A stretch of DNA of 64,000 nucleotides from Rhizopus arrhizus (GCA_024220505.1 JAKZZE010000006.1:682001-746000); one strand, 5' to 3'; shown: positions 1-12,427, numbered from the stretch's first letter. Numbers and translations are program-made. The notes: generated from the letters alone by a model not told the origin.

Positions 1-89
1 GTAAAACTTTATTCTTGAAGCAAATGGAACCTTTTGTTACTTGGTTGAAAGAAAATGAAGAGAGCAGTGAAGAAGAAGATGATGATTAA
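1..89 (+). CDS. TIF5: eIF5 translation initiation factor, C-terminal end (partial)
   Basis: Only the last 28 codons are inside the window, read in frame from base 3 to the TAA at 87-89. They encode a hydrophobic stretch with the PFVTWLKE motif followed by an acidic tail (EESSEEEDDD). This matches the end of the C-terminal W2 (HEAT-like) domain of eIF5, where a PF-x-x-WL core is followed by a Glu/Asp-rich tail. eIF5 is the GTPase-activating protein for eIF2 in the 43S pre-initiation complex, and the acidic aromatic box contacts eIF2-beta and eIF3. The eIF5-mimic/BZW proteins share the W2 domain and cannot be fully excluded from so short a piece. Confidence 0.7.
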   Translation, partial: KTLFLKQMEPFVTWLKENEESSEEEDDD

Positions 90-2192
90 ATATTGTCCAT
101 TAAATAAAATATTGACAAAGTGCATGTTGAAAAACAGTTTTGCATGTGGCCCTCTTTTTTTTTTGTAAGAACATATATACTCTGTACAAACAATGATGAG
201 ATTGATATGGGTTTATAAAAAACTTGAAGAAAGTGTTATCTATTTCAGGAAAACACCTCGACTTTTAAATATTGACATACTATTAAGTACTATCATTTAT
301 TTTATATTATATTCGTATATATTTTACCTGAATCATATGATTAAGCAGTATAAGAAAAGGACTCATACAACGTACGGTATAGTTAATAAACGTAGAGCAA
401 ATAAAAAAAAGAAGTAGAAACTGTACCTATACGTGATAGTAAACATAGTTTTTTGATATATATCTTTGCCAACGACAATATAACTATGATTTATTTTATC
501 TACATATAAAACATCATGTATAATGTGGTATTTAATAACAAGAAGATGTTGAATTTAACGCTTGCTTCTTTTCAGTGTATAGAACATGGCAGAAGGAATA
601 GTATATTTCATTAAGGATAGAGATAGTAGTTCCTGTGGTATGCAAACATTGTGTGTGTATTTTTCGAGGGGTAGATTTTCTCCTGCCATTTTCAATTAAG
701 AGTATAATACTACTTTGGGCATAATAGGATATACCAATGAATATCTTTATGTTTATCTTTATTCACTAATACGGAATGGTGCCACTAGTAGCAAAAAGTC
801 ACAGCTCATATTTGCTTCTGCACTCATATTTTCAATCTTTCTGATGTAATAAATAAACTCTGTTAGACTTGAAGTGCAAATTAACGAAGAATTCTTTTGT
901 AAAAATGCTTTGGCTTCTCTGAAATATTCGTTGCTGGATCGTAGAAGACGATGATAACTTGTCTTAAGGTGACATTGATAATTTATAACTATCATGTGCA
1001 ATACTGAGATGTTGGGCGACCTGTCTACGGTATCATTGTTCTTTTTTCTATTATATCCGGATGATTTATGAGCCGTTACTGACATTTTAAGAAATTGACA
1101 ATGCGATATTGTATAATTTTGATGTTTACTAAGAAGTGGTCGTGAACAAGAACGAATGAAGAGAAAATATCTTCTTAATGTTAAAAAAAGCATGCAATAC
1201 AGATAAAGCACATTATATATTTCAAAGGAGTGCATTAAAACCAAAGTTTGGGTGCTGTCTTTATTTTTCATTTTGCTTCTACTTGTATGACAAACTTTTT
1301 TAAATAGAGTAATCATGGAATCATAGTTACACAATCACCTAACTCTTCATCAATGTAGACAAAGGACTATCTATTTAGAATATCTATGAGCAGTCTGTAA
1401 ACATTTAACAAATCTAATGAATATCTATTATATTCAATGGAATTATTAACCTACTTTCATTTAATTAAAGTTAAAATCAAGTTGTTTAGGTTAGGCTAAT
1501 TGCCAGCTTGCAGTGATAGTAAAAAGCAAAGAAGATGGCTTTTATTAATAATACTACATGAGCTATCCCAGGATGAGCGATGTTACCAAGTAGAGTTCGT
1601 ATTCCTTAAAAAAGCGCAAGCAGTTAAATTAGCAAGAGAATTCCTGGTAACAGCCAATTCTCGCGTATATTTGCTATTTTTCAAGCATTAACGAAGGTAA
1701 AAATGTTTCTTTATAGGATTCAATGAAAACTGTAAAACAAAATGTTGATGGTATATTAATAAAACGCGTAGCTATAATGCTGTTTAACATAAATATACCA
1801 CAAGTATTAAAGAAACTAATCGTCCAATTACCACAAACCCATTCAAATAAAGATAGAATTCTTCGTAAGTTCAAATGCATTACATATCACTAAAAGACTA
1901 TTCATGGCACATGTACGGCATGAAGCATACTTAAAATCTAGCAATATCTTTTTTTTTGCTCATGCACATTTGCCCTAGTCTACATTTTAACGGCAAATGA
2001 GATGTATGATCGTTTGTTCAAGCTTATTTATTAATGAAGATCAGTAAATTTCGCTTAAACTAGCAACACCAAAAAATAATTTCAAGCAGCGCTTTGCCTG
2101 ACAATGCAATCAAAGCAAATTTTTCTGCTGTTCTTGTCCCTGTTTTATTTTTATTTTATTTTTTATCTTGAAAAAGAGAAACAGTAGAATCA
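90..2192. other. Intergenic region without a convincing gene
   Basis: About 2.1 kb of AT-rich sequence between eIF5 and XPO1. It holds a minus-strand open frame of 191 codons (759-1334) with no recognisable motif, and a short plus-strand open frame near 1500-1691. The latter can be joined, through a GT-AG step at about 1696-1715, to a second open stretch ending near 1893. Neither resembles a known family and neither has an obvious start context, so I do not call them genes. The last 200 bases are T-rich and should hold the XPO1 promoter and leader. Confidence 0.5.
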
Positions 2193-5100
2193 ATGGCTGA
2201 AGTAATACTAGACTTTAGTAAAGAGCTTGATGTTCCTTTGTTAGATCAGGTTGTTATGACCTTCTTTACAGGCACTGGTCAAGAGGTAATTTTAAAAAAC
2301 ATTCACTTGTGTGTAAGGCGATTATTAATGTTTTCTTTTATACAATAGCAACAAATCGCTCAACAGTTGCTCACCCAATTTCAAGATCATGAGGAAGCTT
2401 GGACTAGAGTTGACGGCATTTTAGAAAAATCAACTGTGCCTCAAACAAAGGTAACTTCATAGCATTCTTAAGAGACAAAACGATATGAACGCGATGATTT
2501 ATGACTTGCATTAGTTTATTGCTTTGCAAATACTTGAAAAGTTTATTCAAACCCGATGGAATACTTTACCGGCAGATAGTAAAAATGGTACATTCAATAG
2601 AGCAATGCTTTGAATAAAAATGCTTACTAATACAATTGTTGTCATAGCCATTAGATACTTTGTTGTTAATGTTATTGTTCAACAAGCTTCTGACGAAGCA
2701 AACTTAGTGAAGCAACGTACATATATTAATAAATTGAACATGACACTAGTCCAGGTAACACTGAATGATTGTAAAAAAGACGCATCATTACTAACGCACA
2801 CAAAAGATCCTCAAGCAAGAATGGCCTCATAACTGGCCTACATTTATTTCTGAAATTGTGTCTTCAAGTGAAACGAATCTTGCACTTTGTGAGAACAACA
2901 TGTCAATCTTCAAATTACTGAGGTTTGTAGAACATTTTCATCAGCAATGAAGTGCAATTTCTAATTTATTACTTTTAGTGAGGAGATCTTTGACTTCTCA
3001 GCTGAACAAATGACTCAGTCTAAAGCTGCCACTTTAAAGCATCAAATGAAGCAAGAATTCTCTCAAATCTATAACTTATGTAGAGAAATTCTTGGAAAGG
3101 CGACTAAGCCTAGTCTTATTAAAGCAACCTTGGAAACATTATTAAGATTTGTTCATTGGGTTCCTGTCGCTTATATTTTTGAAACTGATTTGATTCCAAC
3201 TCTTCAAAGCAAAGTAAGAGAAAAAAAAGAAAAGAAAAAGCATTAAAAATACTAATTTTACGTGACACTAGTTCTTTGAAGTACCTCAATTTAGAAATGT
3301 TACTCTGAAATGCTTTACAGAAATTGGTGCTATCGAAATAACACAAGTATACTATGACGCTATTCATCAATTGTTTACAAGCGTCATAACCACCACCAAC
3401 GCTATGATTCCCCTAAACACAGACATAGCTGATGTATACGAAAACAGTAATGATAATGATCAAGAGTTTGTTCAAAATTTGGCCTTGTTTCTTACAAGTT
3501 TCCTTTCTTCTCACTCTAGGGTAAATATGATTTTATAAATATATTAAAGCTCGTTGTACTAAGATGGTTATTAGGTTCTTGAAAGCTTCCCAGATGCCGT
3601 ACAAATGTTAATGAATGCTCACTTTTACATTATCAAGATTTCACGCGTTGAAGACAGAGAAATTTTTAAGATTTGTTTAGAATACTGGACTAAATTAGTA
3701 GAAGGCTTATTTGAAGAAGTTATTAATCAAAACCAGAATAGACATTTAGTTTATGCTCCGGTTTTATCGCAATTAAGAGTAGTTATGATTGAACGTATGG
3801 TTAAACCTGAGGAAGTAAAGTATATAGAGAGAAGGAGAGAAGTTTGCACGACATATTTATATTTATATTTTAGGTTTTGATTGTTGAAAATGATGAAGGT
3901 GAAATTGTTAGAGAATTTGTAAAGGAGAGCGATACTATTGTATTATACAAGAGTATGAAGCAAGTCTTGGTTTACTTGACCCATCTTAACGTTGAAGATA
4001 CAGAGACTATCATGACCATTAAACTGAGCAGACAGGTAATATACGAATATTCCTTTTAGTAAACCGCACACATGCTTACTTGCTATATAAAGATGGACGG
4101 TACTGAATGGTCATGGAACAATCTCAACAAGTTATGCTGGGCTATTGGTTCAATTTCTGGTGCAATGGATGTAGAAACCGAAAAGAAATTTTTGGTGACA
4201 GTAATCAAAGAGCTATTAAGTCTTTGTGAAATGAAGCGTGGAAAAGACAACAAAGCTGTAGTAGCATCCAACATTATGTACTGTGTTGGTCAATATCCAA
4301 GATTTTTGAAATCACACTGGAAGTTTTTAAAAACAGTAATCAATAAGCTGTTTGAATTCATGCATGAATCGCATGAAGGTGTACAAGACATGGCCTGTGA
4401 TACTTTTATTAAGATTTCTCAGCAATGTAAAAGACATTTTGTTATTGATCAAATTGGAGAAGAAATGACCTTTGTTGACGAAATACTTGATAATATCAGT
4501 CGAATCACATCTGACTTGGATCCTCAACAAATTCACACCTTTTATGAAGCGATCGGTTATATGATTTCTGCCGATACTAATCCAATTTCCCAAGAGCGTT
4601 TGATAACTAAATTTATGTACTTACCTAATTCAGCTGTAAGTAATAGAAATCAGACACTTGGGAACGATATATAACACGTGTATACTTTTAGTGGGATAGT
4701 TTAATAGCTCAAGCCAAACAAAATCCAGAATGTTTAAATAATGCAAATGAAATTAAAGTATTAGCTAATGTATTGAAGACGAATGTTTCGGCTTGCTCCT
4801 CTGTTGGCTCTGCTTTTATTCTTCAGCTTGGTAAGATCTACATGGACTTGTTAGCTTTGTATCGTATTATTGGTGAATTGGTTTCACAAGATGTGGCAGC
4901 TAAGGGGCCCATTTCTACAAAGACCCCTAAAGTACGCGGTTGGAGAACAATCAAGAAAGAAATTTTGAAATTAATTGATACTTATGTTGCAAATACGACG
5001 GATATTAGCGCTGTCAACACAAACATGGTTGATCCTTTCTTAGAGGCTGTTTTGACCGACTTTAATACTAACGTAGACACTGCAAGAGACGCTGAAGTAT

Positions 5101-6105
5101 TGAATGTAATAACGACTATTATTAACAAGCTCCAAGTAAGACATCTTTACTTTATGTATATAAACAATCTAACATTTTATTAGTCACTAATGACGCCTCG
5201 TGTTGCAACCATATTTGAAGCGACATTCCAACCCACATTAAATATGATAACGAAAGATTTTGCTGAATACCCAGAGCACAGAACTGGATTTTACTCTATG
5301 CTAAAATCCATCAATAAGCACTGCTTCCCAGCTTTACTGGAATTAGCTCCAGGCCAATTCAAACTCTTTATAGATAGCATCGTTTGGGGTTTTAAACATA
5401 CTATGCGTGACATTGCCGATATAGGCCTTGAAATTTGCGGTGAATTGATTGATAACATCAGTCGTACGGATGCTGCTATTGCTGGCGCGTTTTATCAATC
5501 GTATTATCTTAGTTTACTCCAAGATATCTTTTTTGTTCTCACTGATAGTGATCACAAGAGTGGTAATATGATAAAAAGGCTGCTTTGTGTAAATAGATGG
5601 GAAATAACTATTTTAATCATAGGCTTCAAGGGACAAACCGAGGTATTGGCACGTCTCTTTGAGTTAGTATCAAGTAATAAGATCACTGCCCCACTCTTTG
5701 ACCCTTCTCAAGTGACTAATCCAAATATGACCAACGCTGACTTTTTGCAAGAGCACGTTTCTACATTACTTCAAAATGCATTCCCTCATCTTCAAAGGTA
5801 AACAGTAAGAAATCAAACATGAACATTGGAAAAAACTAAAAGTTTTATAAAAAAGTTCACAAATTAAAGTATTCATCCATGCTATGTTTGAATATAATAA
5901 TAATCCCACTAAATTCAAGTTAGAAGTGCGTGATTTCCTTATTCAATTAAAGGAATTTGCTGGAGAAAATGCGGAACTTTATTTGGAAGAAAAGGAGAGG
6001 GAGATGGAAGCTCAGAGAAAGGCAGAAATGGCAAAGGCTCTGAGTATTCCTGGTATGGTTAAACCTTCCGAATTACCGGTTATTGATGAGGACGAAAATC
6101 TTTAA
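2193..6105 (+). CDS. XPO1: Exportin-1 (CRM1), nuclear export receptor
   Basis: Encodes about 1055 residues (family usually 1070-1085) in 14 exons: 2193-2285, 2349-2450, 2515-2587, 2648-2754, 2807-2922, 2979-3213, 3272-3520, 3575-3814, 3874-4035, 4093-4635, 4692-5135, 5184-5562, 5623-5797, 5856-6105. All junctions are GT-AG and keep frame. CRM1 is the karyopherin-beta that exports leucine-rich NES cargo with Ran-GTP through the nuclear pore. Seen: the importin-beta N-terminal segment, the CRIME-like run ([20 protein letters not shown]), and the strongly conserved cargo-groove block ([44 protein letters not shown]). Cys504 aligns with human Cys528, the leptomycin B target. The C-terminus is acidic (VIDEDENL). 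Convergent with the MOB4 gene 126 bases downstream. Confidence 0.97.
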
Positions 6106-6230
6106 AATTATCATTCATATAAAACCATTGACACATATACACTAAAAAATTAAAATAAAGCCTACTCTTTTATTATAAAATATAGAATTTACATCAAGTA
6201 ACGAGTTGCTGTTTATTAAATCATTCTTTC

Positions 6231-7229
6231 TCACTTGGTTGCTATATTTCTATTATAAATATTCTCTTCTTCTTCTTCCTCATTGTTTGAAGCAGCATCT
6301 TCTGTATCTGGAATATTGATTAAGCTTGATGGAATTAGTCCATATGTTCGAGATAATAAAAGAAACCTTGCATATAAATGGGTGTCATTCTATATTAAAC
6401 CTTATATTAACTCATTTGTTCTCTTCTTCCAATTCAAAATTGCTTCTCACTTCAAAAAATTCATAAATCTCTCTGTGATGAAAGTATGCATGCGCAAAGA
6501 TACGATAAAGACGTCTCGCCACTGACTGAAAGTGCTTTAATGATGGTTCTGGTATTGATATTCTAGATGTTGGCGTGAAAATTATTTTCCATAGTTTACA
6601 TAAAGAGTATCACTTACCTGCTTGGAAAATATTTTGAATTATTCAATAAAACAGTAGCTCCATCCAAAGTATGAATAATATAATCAATAGCTGGACACTT
6701 TTTTGTTTGAAGCAAGGGTTTTAGAGCTAAGTGTGTTTTCTTTTCCTGTTGCGCCACTTACTGATTGTGTAGATGGATGTGCAGCACATAGATAAAGCCA
6801 GCCATCTGCTTTCATTTCAGGACAAATTTGCTTTGTACACTCTGACTCTAAAGCAACCACAAGCAAACTCAACTCTAAACAAACTTGACTAACAGTTCGA
6901 TTTATTAATTTGCTTTTCAATGACCATTTTTCACAGATTTACCGAAGATGTTCATACTGCCAAATGTCTTTTTCAACAGTCTCTGGAGGATCTATTAGAC
7001 GCTGAATATTGCTACTATCTGTTCTGATAAGTTGTTGTAAGTATTCTTGAACATTAAAAGAGGAATCCAGAGAATCAATGGGCTCAAATGGCCACTGAAA
7101 AGTCTCCTATTTAGTTGTATTATGTTTTTTTTTTTGCTTATTGAAGTATACTATAGGTGTTATTACTTCTAATCGTGAACCTGGATATAGTCTTCTTAAG
7201 GATTTACTGTTTTCTGTTGCTGTAGCCAT
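6231..7229 (-). CDS. MOB4: MOB4/phocein-like kinase-adaptor protein
   Basis: Six exons on the minus strand: 7229-7152, 7106-6943, 6888-6762, 6697-6618, 6562-6451, 6389-6231, giving 239 residues (human MOB4 is 225). MOB proteins are zinc-binding adaptors; MOB4/phocein is a core part of the STRIPAK phosphatase-kinase complex. Seen: WPFEPIDS and YLQQLIR near the N-terminus, EPPE-like [11 protein letters not shown], the metal-site residues in [12 protein letters not shown] followed by [22 protein letters not shown], and the HAYFHHRE segment with the second zinc ligands. The last exon ends in an acidic tail (EEEEEE) after [10 protein letters not shown]. The pattern is closer to MOB4 than to MOB1/MOB2, which carry a different zinc motif. 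Not visible as one long frame because of the short exons. Confidence 0.9.
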
Positions 7230-7368
7230 TTTTATCTATATTTTTTCTAGCTGTGTAAGAAAGAAGAGATATTCTCCCTTTGCTCATTCCCCTTTTTCAA
7301 ACACAACGGTCACGTCCCTGAAAGCATGAATATGTGTAACAGCATGTCCCCTTTTTTCTTTAAGCTAT

Positions 7369-7399
<31 letters not shown>

Positions 7400-7657
7400 G
7401 ATAAATAGTGTTGGCTAGGAGATAAAGCTTTTTTTTTTGGAAAATTAAAAGTATTTGTTCTTATTCTATTATGAGACAAGCAATTACAAACGTTAATCTA
7501 TTGAGCAACAAGACATGTTCATATAAATAGAAAATCTTTTTTTTTTTGTTTATTTATTGTGTATGAAAAAAAAAAAGAAATGAAATTAATGATATGTAAT
7601 TGAAGTCTAATGTACAAAAAGAAAAATAATTATAAGCCAAGTGGCGTTAAATAGATG
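7230..7657. other. Intergenic spacer with an A27 run
   Basis: AT-rich spacer between two minus-strand genes, MOB4 and the glycosyltransferase. It contains an uninterrupted A run at about 7373-7399 and several T9-T10 runs. No gene seen; it should hold the MOB4 promoter and the glycosyltransferase 3' end. Confidence 0.6.
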
Positions 7658-9029
7658 TTACACGAATCTTGAGATTGCTCTTTGATATGGTTTGATAGAA
7701 GCGCATTCTCTACGTAAATTTTCTGACTTTGGATCATCCCACTTCTTTTGAGCTATGAATCTTCGAGCCAAACGAATACATAATTCTTCTCTGAATTGTG
7801 TGTATAACCGTCTGTTATAATATCTCTCTACTTGTCTTGCTTCGTCAGGATATGCATGTGTTTGATGTACAATGAAGTCGTTAGGCAACACATAGTAACT
7901 AACGCCAGATACATATAGTTCATAAAGACAGGCAGCCTTATTACTACCATACCCGGCAAATCTTTCATCACACCAAGGGGAGCCTTGGTTTTTAAAGATA
8001 ACATAAGGCTCATATGAGTGCTGATAAGTAGTTACTTGATAAATAGAATCATCTTGTTCGACTGATATCCAACGATCGTAATCAGTAGGAGCGTGACCAG
8101 GGAGCCAGAAGGAATGAAACATTTCGATCTTGTTTTCTTTGTATGCTTTTATCAAATCAGGCTTATTTTTGGGAAATGTACGATAATCCAAGCCATCTTC
8201 TTGCTTTGAAAATTCAAAAGCTGGAATAACCAACGCAGCCTCACCGGATTCAAGCAAGGTCATGGCTTTAGGATTATTAAGAACATTTTTACGGATATTT
8301 GTGCAAGGATAAAAATCAATATCAAGAAGCATAACATATTCTGTTCTAGCAAATAATTTGGCCACATTTCTCCACAAATTCAATTCTCGATCAAATTCAT
8401 CACGCACAATATGAACATCAACATATTTACGCATGTCTGGGTTTTTTTCCATTGTTTGAGCCAAGATTTCTAAAGTGTATTCACCTTCCTTATCATCCGA
8501 TATATGAATGGTGGTAGAAATCGGACCTAGTATAATAAATAAGTAAATGAAGACCCAGGTTTATAAAAAAAAGGGGGTGGGGAAGTTTACCTTTGTATTT
8601 TTTTGCAAGTCTTGCTAAATTTGGTATTCTGTTTCTAGTGACCAATGTGACAATGGTGATATCTTTAGATTCCATATCCATTTCAGCTTTGTAGTAATAA
8701 GGCACTATCTTTGATTGTCCAGAAAATGAGAATGATTTGGAAAACATAAGATTCATTGGTATTTGGTGGTCTGCTCCTACAAGTCAAATTAGGTACAAAC
8801 GCATTTTTCCAGTACTGTGAATGTCCTTACCATTTCCGTCTGTCCAGCTCATGACAGATGAATTTGCTGTTTCCAAAGTAGTAGAGTCATCTTTATAGAA
8901 TACGGCTCTTCTATAATAAGAATAATTTGTTGTGGGTGTGTAATAGATAGACAGTAATGCCAATGTCGACAATATGAGAATAAAGCCTAACCATTTGTAG
9001 TTTTTACGAGCCATTAAATCACCACTCAT
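7658..9029 (-). CDS. Type II membrane glycosyltransferase, family 49 (LARGE/B4GAT1-like)
   Basis: Three exons, 9029-8831, 8776-8591 and 8526-7658, encode 417 residues. A short basic cytoplasmic tail is followed by one hydrophobic anchor (about residues 14-30: GFILILSTLALLSIYY), then a stem and a luminal catalytic domain, the layout of Golgi type II glycosyltransferases. Seen in the catalytic part: TIVTLVTRNRIPNLARLA, a DxD-type metal/nucleotide-sugar motif in LLDIDFYP, then PAFEF, EMFHSFWLPGHAPT, QHSYEPYVIFKN, and WCDERFAGYGSNKAACLYEL with PNDFIVHQTH. These fit the Glyco_transf_49 family (glucuronyl/xylosyltransferases acting on O-glycans in animals). The fungal acceptor is unknown. The start chosen is the only ATG that puts the anchor at the N-terminus. 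Confidence 0.88.
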
Positions 9030-10279
9030 TTTTTTCTTTTAAATTTTGTTTAGATACGCGAAAGGGAAAGGAATAGAAAAAAGTGAAAAAAAGAGACAAC
9101 AGGAAATACATTTTTTCAAGCTACTTTTTATATACTTTTTTCCAAATTCTAAAAATACAACAAAACCCATTTTCTCATGACCGATTGCTTTGTTGTTCTT
9201 ATCCCCAAGGTTAGACAAATTGACCTTTTTAGTCTTGCCTCAGCCAACAAAAAAAAAAAGAAGAGAATAGCTCATATTAAGGAACCGATTGTACGACTAT
9301 AAGCAATATTTCTTTTAAAAGATATGAGTGCATATATTTACATTATAATAACAACATAACAATATTATATAAAGCATAAAGAAGTATCATCAGCCACTTT
9401 ATGCAATAATGTTTGATGTTCAAGAAATAAAATGTAATGTACTTCTAATCCTTAAAACAGACAAATGGGCCTCTGATTTAGGATATTATTGATAATGAAA
9501 TGTATGGATCTCAAATGAGCCACTATCTTTTTTACAAAGTATATCTTGAAATAACATTTCAATCTATTATTTTCATACAGCATTTTCTATACAGCACTGT
9601 ACCTTTTTTCTATCTTTTTTTTTTATTTATAGTTGTTCCCTGAAGGAGTTGCGGGGAGGAAAAAGCACTCGCTTGTACTACATAACTTACTCTGCCACTT
9701 CTTTGTGGCTGCAACGCATTATAATTAAATACTTGTGAGGCTGTGCGATTTATTTTTTTCTTCTGAAAGAACTGATTTCTATATTTGCATGTATATCTAA
9801 AAGCCTATGATTGGTTGAATAAATATAAGATTCCATATGAAGAAAAGAAGCTTAGGTACCAACATGTTATTCAGCTATAGGCTTACTTTAATACAACTAA
9901 AAGTAGAGTTACTGAATAAAATAATGTCATTGTGAAGAGTAATTGTTTAATCTAGCTTAATTTAAAACACAGCTTATATGATTTCAACGCAAATTTCAAT
10001 AAAGCATAATAATAAAGCATAATAATAAAGCATAATATCGGTAATGATTTTATACTGCATTCATTATCCAGGGCTGTCTTTACAAACAGAAAAACACAGT
10101 GTTGCATTTTTGGGCATTGTGACAGCTTTAGGAATAAATAAATAAAAAGTCGCGTATATCCATATAAACACGATTTTATATAATGATTGGATAGTTGTCA
10201 ATTTTATTAAATTTGATAAATCAGACAACTTACTTTTTCCTTCTTTTTTTTCCTTTTCTTCATTTATAAGCAGCATAAA
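9030..10279. other. Divergent promoter region, no gene seen
   Basis: 1.25 kb of AT-rich DNA between two divergently transcribed genes (the family-49 glycosyltransferase and the GW-rich protein). It carries many poly-A/T runs and a short tandem repeat at 9998-10036. The only open frame (minus, 10064-10276) lacks coding character. Confidence 0.5.
9998..10036. repeat. Three tandem copies of a 13-bp unit
   Basis: The unit AATAAAGCATAAT occurs three times back to back without mismatch (9998-10010, 10011-10023, 10024-10036), about 240 bases upstream of the GW-rich gene start. Function unknown; probably a minisatellite. Confidence 0.85.
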
Positions 10280-11647
10280 ATGAGCAATCCACCAAAACCT
10301 TCTTTTACTCCCGCAAAAGTTTTAGAATTAGTGCCAGATCATCCCCTTATCAGAAAGCACATTCCTCCTGATCGAACCAGTAATGCGTCTATGTGGAGTT
10401 CGGAAGACTCTAGTTTAGATATTAATACCAGAACTAGACAAGACTCATTGGATGTTAATAGACATGCTCAACGCTCAAAATCAGTTGTATCATATCCATC
10501 CAAGTCAGCCGAATCGAATTGGAGTAAGAATAAAGGTGGACAGGATGGCGTTCGCGGTGGTTGGGGTGCTCCTGTTAGTCAAGATAGCACTACTACTAGT
10601 TCATCTATACAAAGCAAGACTGATATTACCATGGGATGGGGTGCTTCCTCTGCTCAAGCCATACCATCTGCTACGGCTGCTGCAAGTGTACTTAGCTGTA
10701 GTGCTCTTCCTGTTCAATCTAAACAAGAAGGTGCTTCTATGATTACTGAAAATAGGACTGAATGGAATATTTCTACTAATCAACCTACGCCAGAAGATGT
10801 TGCTGATGCAAGTGCAAATAACCCAGCTTGGGAGGTTCCTGATACTCAAATCGCGCAAGAAAACACTGCTAATGCCGTAGAAAGCGTACTAAACTGGAGA
10901 GATCTCACCAATCAATCTAGATTAGTACAACCTGCTGCTACGATTATTGCAAGTAAATCAGCATGTGGTGAACACGAAGATATCTATGGAGGATGGTGTG
11001 CTCCCTCCATTGAGCCAAATGTAGCACATTTGAGTCAAAAAAATGAAGCTACATGTACACAAGACACATCTAACTTGACAGTATCAGTAAAAAACTACCA
11101 TGAACCCAATTACAGTTCTTCTTTGCAAAACGAAGGTTTCAAGTCACCTGCTGAGTTGCTAAAAGGCAACAAGGAGCAAAAAGAGATGCTTGATATTTCT
11201 GATAAAACTGGTGGATGGGCTGACTATAAACAGGGTGTAAATCTGGATCATTCTTTAGAGAAGCTCACAAGAGTTCATAAACAAGAAAAGAATCAAGTTC
11301 AAGTCGACTTTAATGCTACGGATACCTTAAACGAGGATAGTAAAATAAATGTTGTAAAAGATGTATCAGATGAAATAGGCTCCAATAATTTAGCTGACAA
11401 AGCTGAATCCGTCCATGTTAAGCCCCAAAAATTAAATGAAGGATTCCGTTTCAAGGTAGAGGTGGATCGCAATGTATACACCAATTTGATTTTATACAAG
11501 GACTCAAACGTGTTTGAGGTGATTGATGGATTGGAAAAAACGCAAAATATTCGTATGGAGAATAAAGTGAAAGCTAAATTAGCGATGGCCATAATGAGAA
11601 ATATTGCTATGAAGATATACAACGTTGAAAAAAAAGATTTAAACTGA
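10280..11647 (+). CDS. Disordered GW/WG-motif protein with a small C-terminal domain
   Basis: A single uninterrupted frame of 455 residues. Residues 1-380 are low-complexity (Ser, Thr, Asn, Gln, Ala) and carry isolated tryptophans in small-residue contexts: MWSS (W39), SNWS (W81), GGWGAP (W95), MGWGAS (W120), then TEWN, PAWE, NWRD, GGWCAP and GGWADY. Residues about 386-455 are different: an ordered-looking segment beginning EGFRFKVEVDRN and rich in charged/hydrophobic alternation (FEVIDGLEKT, NKVKAKLAMAIMRNIAMKI), resembling a small ubiquitin-like or helical fold. The family is not recognised. Spaced GW/WG tryptophans in disorder are the signature of Argonaute-hook proteins (GW182 type), so an RNA-silencing partner is possible, but such motifs also occur by chance in Gly/Ser-rich proteins. 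Confidence 0.75.
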   Translation: MSNPPKPSFTPAKVLELVPDHPLIRKHIPPDRTSNASMWSSEDSSLDINTRTRQDSLDVNRHAQRSKSVVSYPSKSAESNWSKNKGGQDGVRGGWGAPVSQDSTTTSSSIQSKTDITMGWGASSAQAIPSATAAASVLSCSALPVQSKQEGASMITENRTEWNISTNQPTPEDVADASANNPAWEVPDTQIAQENTANAVESVLNWRDLTNQSRLVQPAATIIASKSACGEHEDIYGGWCAPSIEPNVAHLSQKNEATCTQDTSNLTVSVKNYHEPNYSSSLQNEGFKSPAELLKGNKEQKEMLDISDKTGGWADYKQGVNLDHSLEKLTRVHKQEKNQVQVDFNATDTLNEDSKINVVKDVSDEIGSNNLADKAESVHVKPQKLNEGFRFKVEVDRNVYTNLILYKDSNVFEVIDGLEKTQNIRMENKVKAKLAMAIMRNIAMKIYNVEKKDLN

Positions 11648-12427
11648 AGAGAATCTTTAATAAGCCTTACACATTCCTCTTATCAATTAAAAATGAAAGA
11701 CGATCTTTGCATATATAAAATAAAAAATAAACTTCTTTATGCTCTAGTTCTTTAATGGTAGGAATTGATGAGGAGTTCATTCTTATAATAGCTATGAAAA
11801 GTAAAATAGGATTTAAAAAAGAATAAAAAATAAATGTGGATGCTATTCATAGGATGCTTTTTTACATAGAAAGAAATAGTAATGCCACATACTGGAAAGA
11901 GCATGTACATAAACTTGAATTATTTCTTCACAATACAAATACCAGGGCCACAATTAAATTAATAAACCATCGCCCTGCATTGTTTGTAATACCTGATAAT
12001 AATAATACTATTAATAACCATATTTTCCTTGATAGTTTGTTTTAATATGGAAGACGACCAATATAAAATTTATGTTAGGGAGAATGAACAAGATAAAACC
12101 ATGTATACTATACATTTGAGCCTATCTTAAAGCTTTTTTTGATAAATCAATAGCTTGTAACTTAAAAAAATTGTTTAACATGCTCATCATAATCAGGTAC
12201 ACCTTATTACTTTTATTTTTCTCCGATGGTTTTTGCAACAATGATCGAGATCATTTTACGGGGAGGATAAATCAATATTCGAACTATTTCAAAACGAAGA
12301 TCGATCAGCCTAGGATAGGTTTAAATATGAAGTAAGACATAAACATATATATATATATATACATACAAATTGTAATAAGAGTAAACTTTTCCTCCCCCTT
12401 CACTAAACCATTTTTTTTATACCAAAA
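11648..12427. other. Intergenic region, no confident gene
   Basis: 780 bases between the GW-rich gene and the septin. A plus-strand open stretch (11836-12045) and a short one following it (about 12048-12130) look weakly protein-like but cannot be joined in frame by canonical splice sites that I can find. A TA dinucleotide run occurs near 12345-12362. The pyrimidine-rich 60 bases before 12428 are the likely septin promoter. Confidence 0.4.

Noticed and set aside
759..1334. 191-codon minus-strand open frame
   Set aside because: No motif, AT-driven composition, no supported promoter or partner exons.
1500..1893. Possible two-exon plus-strand coding fragment with a faint resemblance to the SPO11 N-terminal region
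   Set aside because: Frame joins only with an arbitrary splice, preceded by stops, and downstream SPO11 motifs are absent.
6283..6525. 80-codon plus-strand open frame
   Set aside because: Antisense to the last exons of the MOB4 gene.
11836..12130. Two short open pieces with weak resemblance to SRP9
   Set aside because: They cannot be joined in frame by any canonical donor and acceptor that I found.
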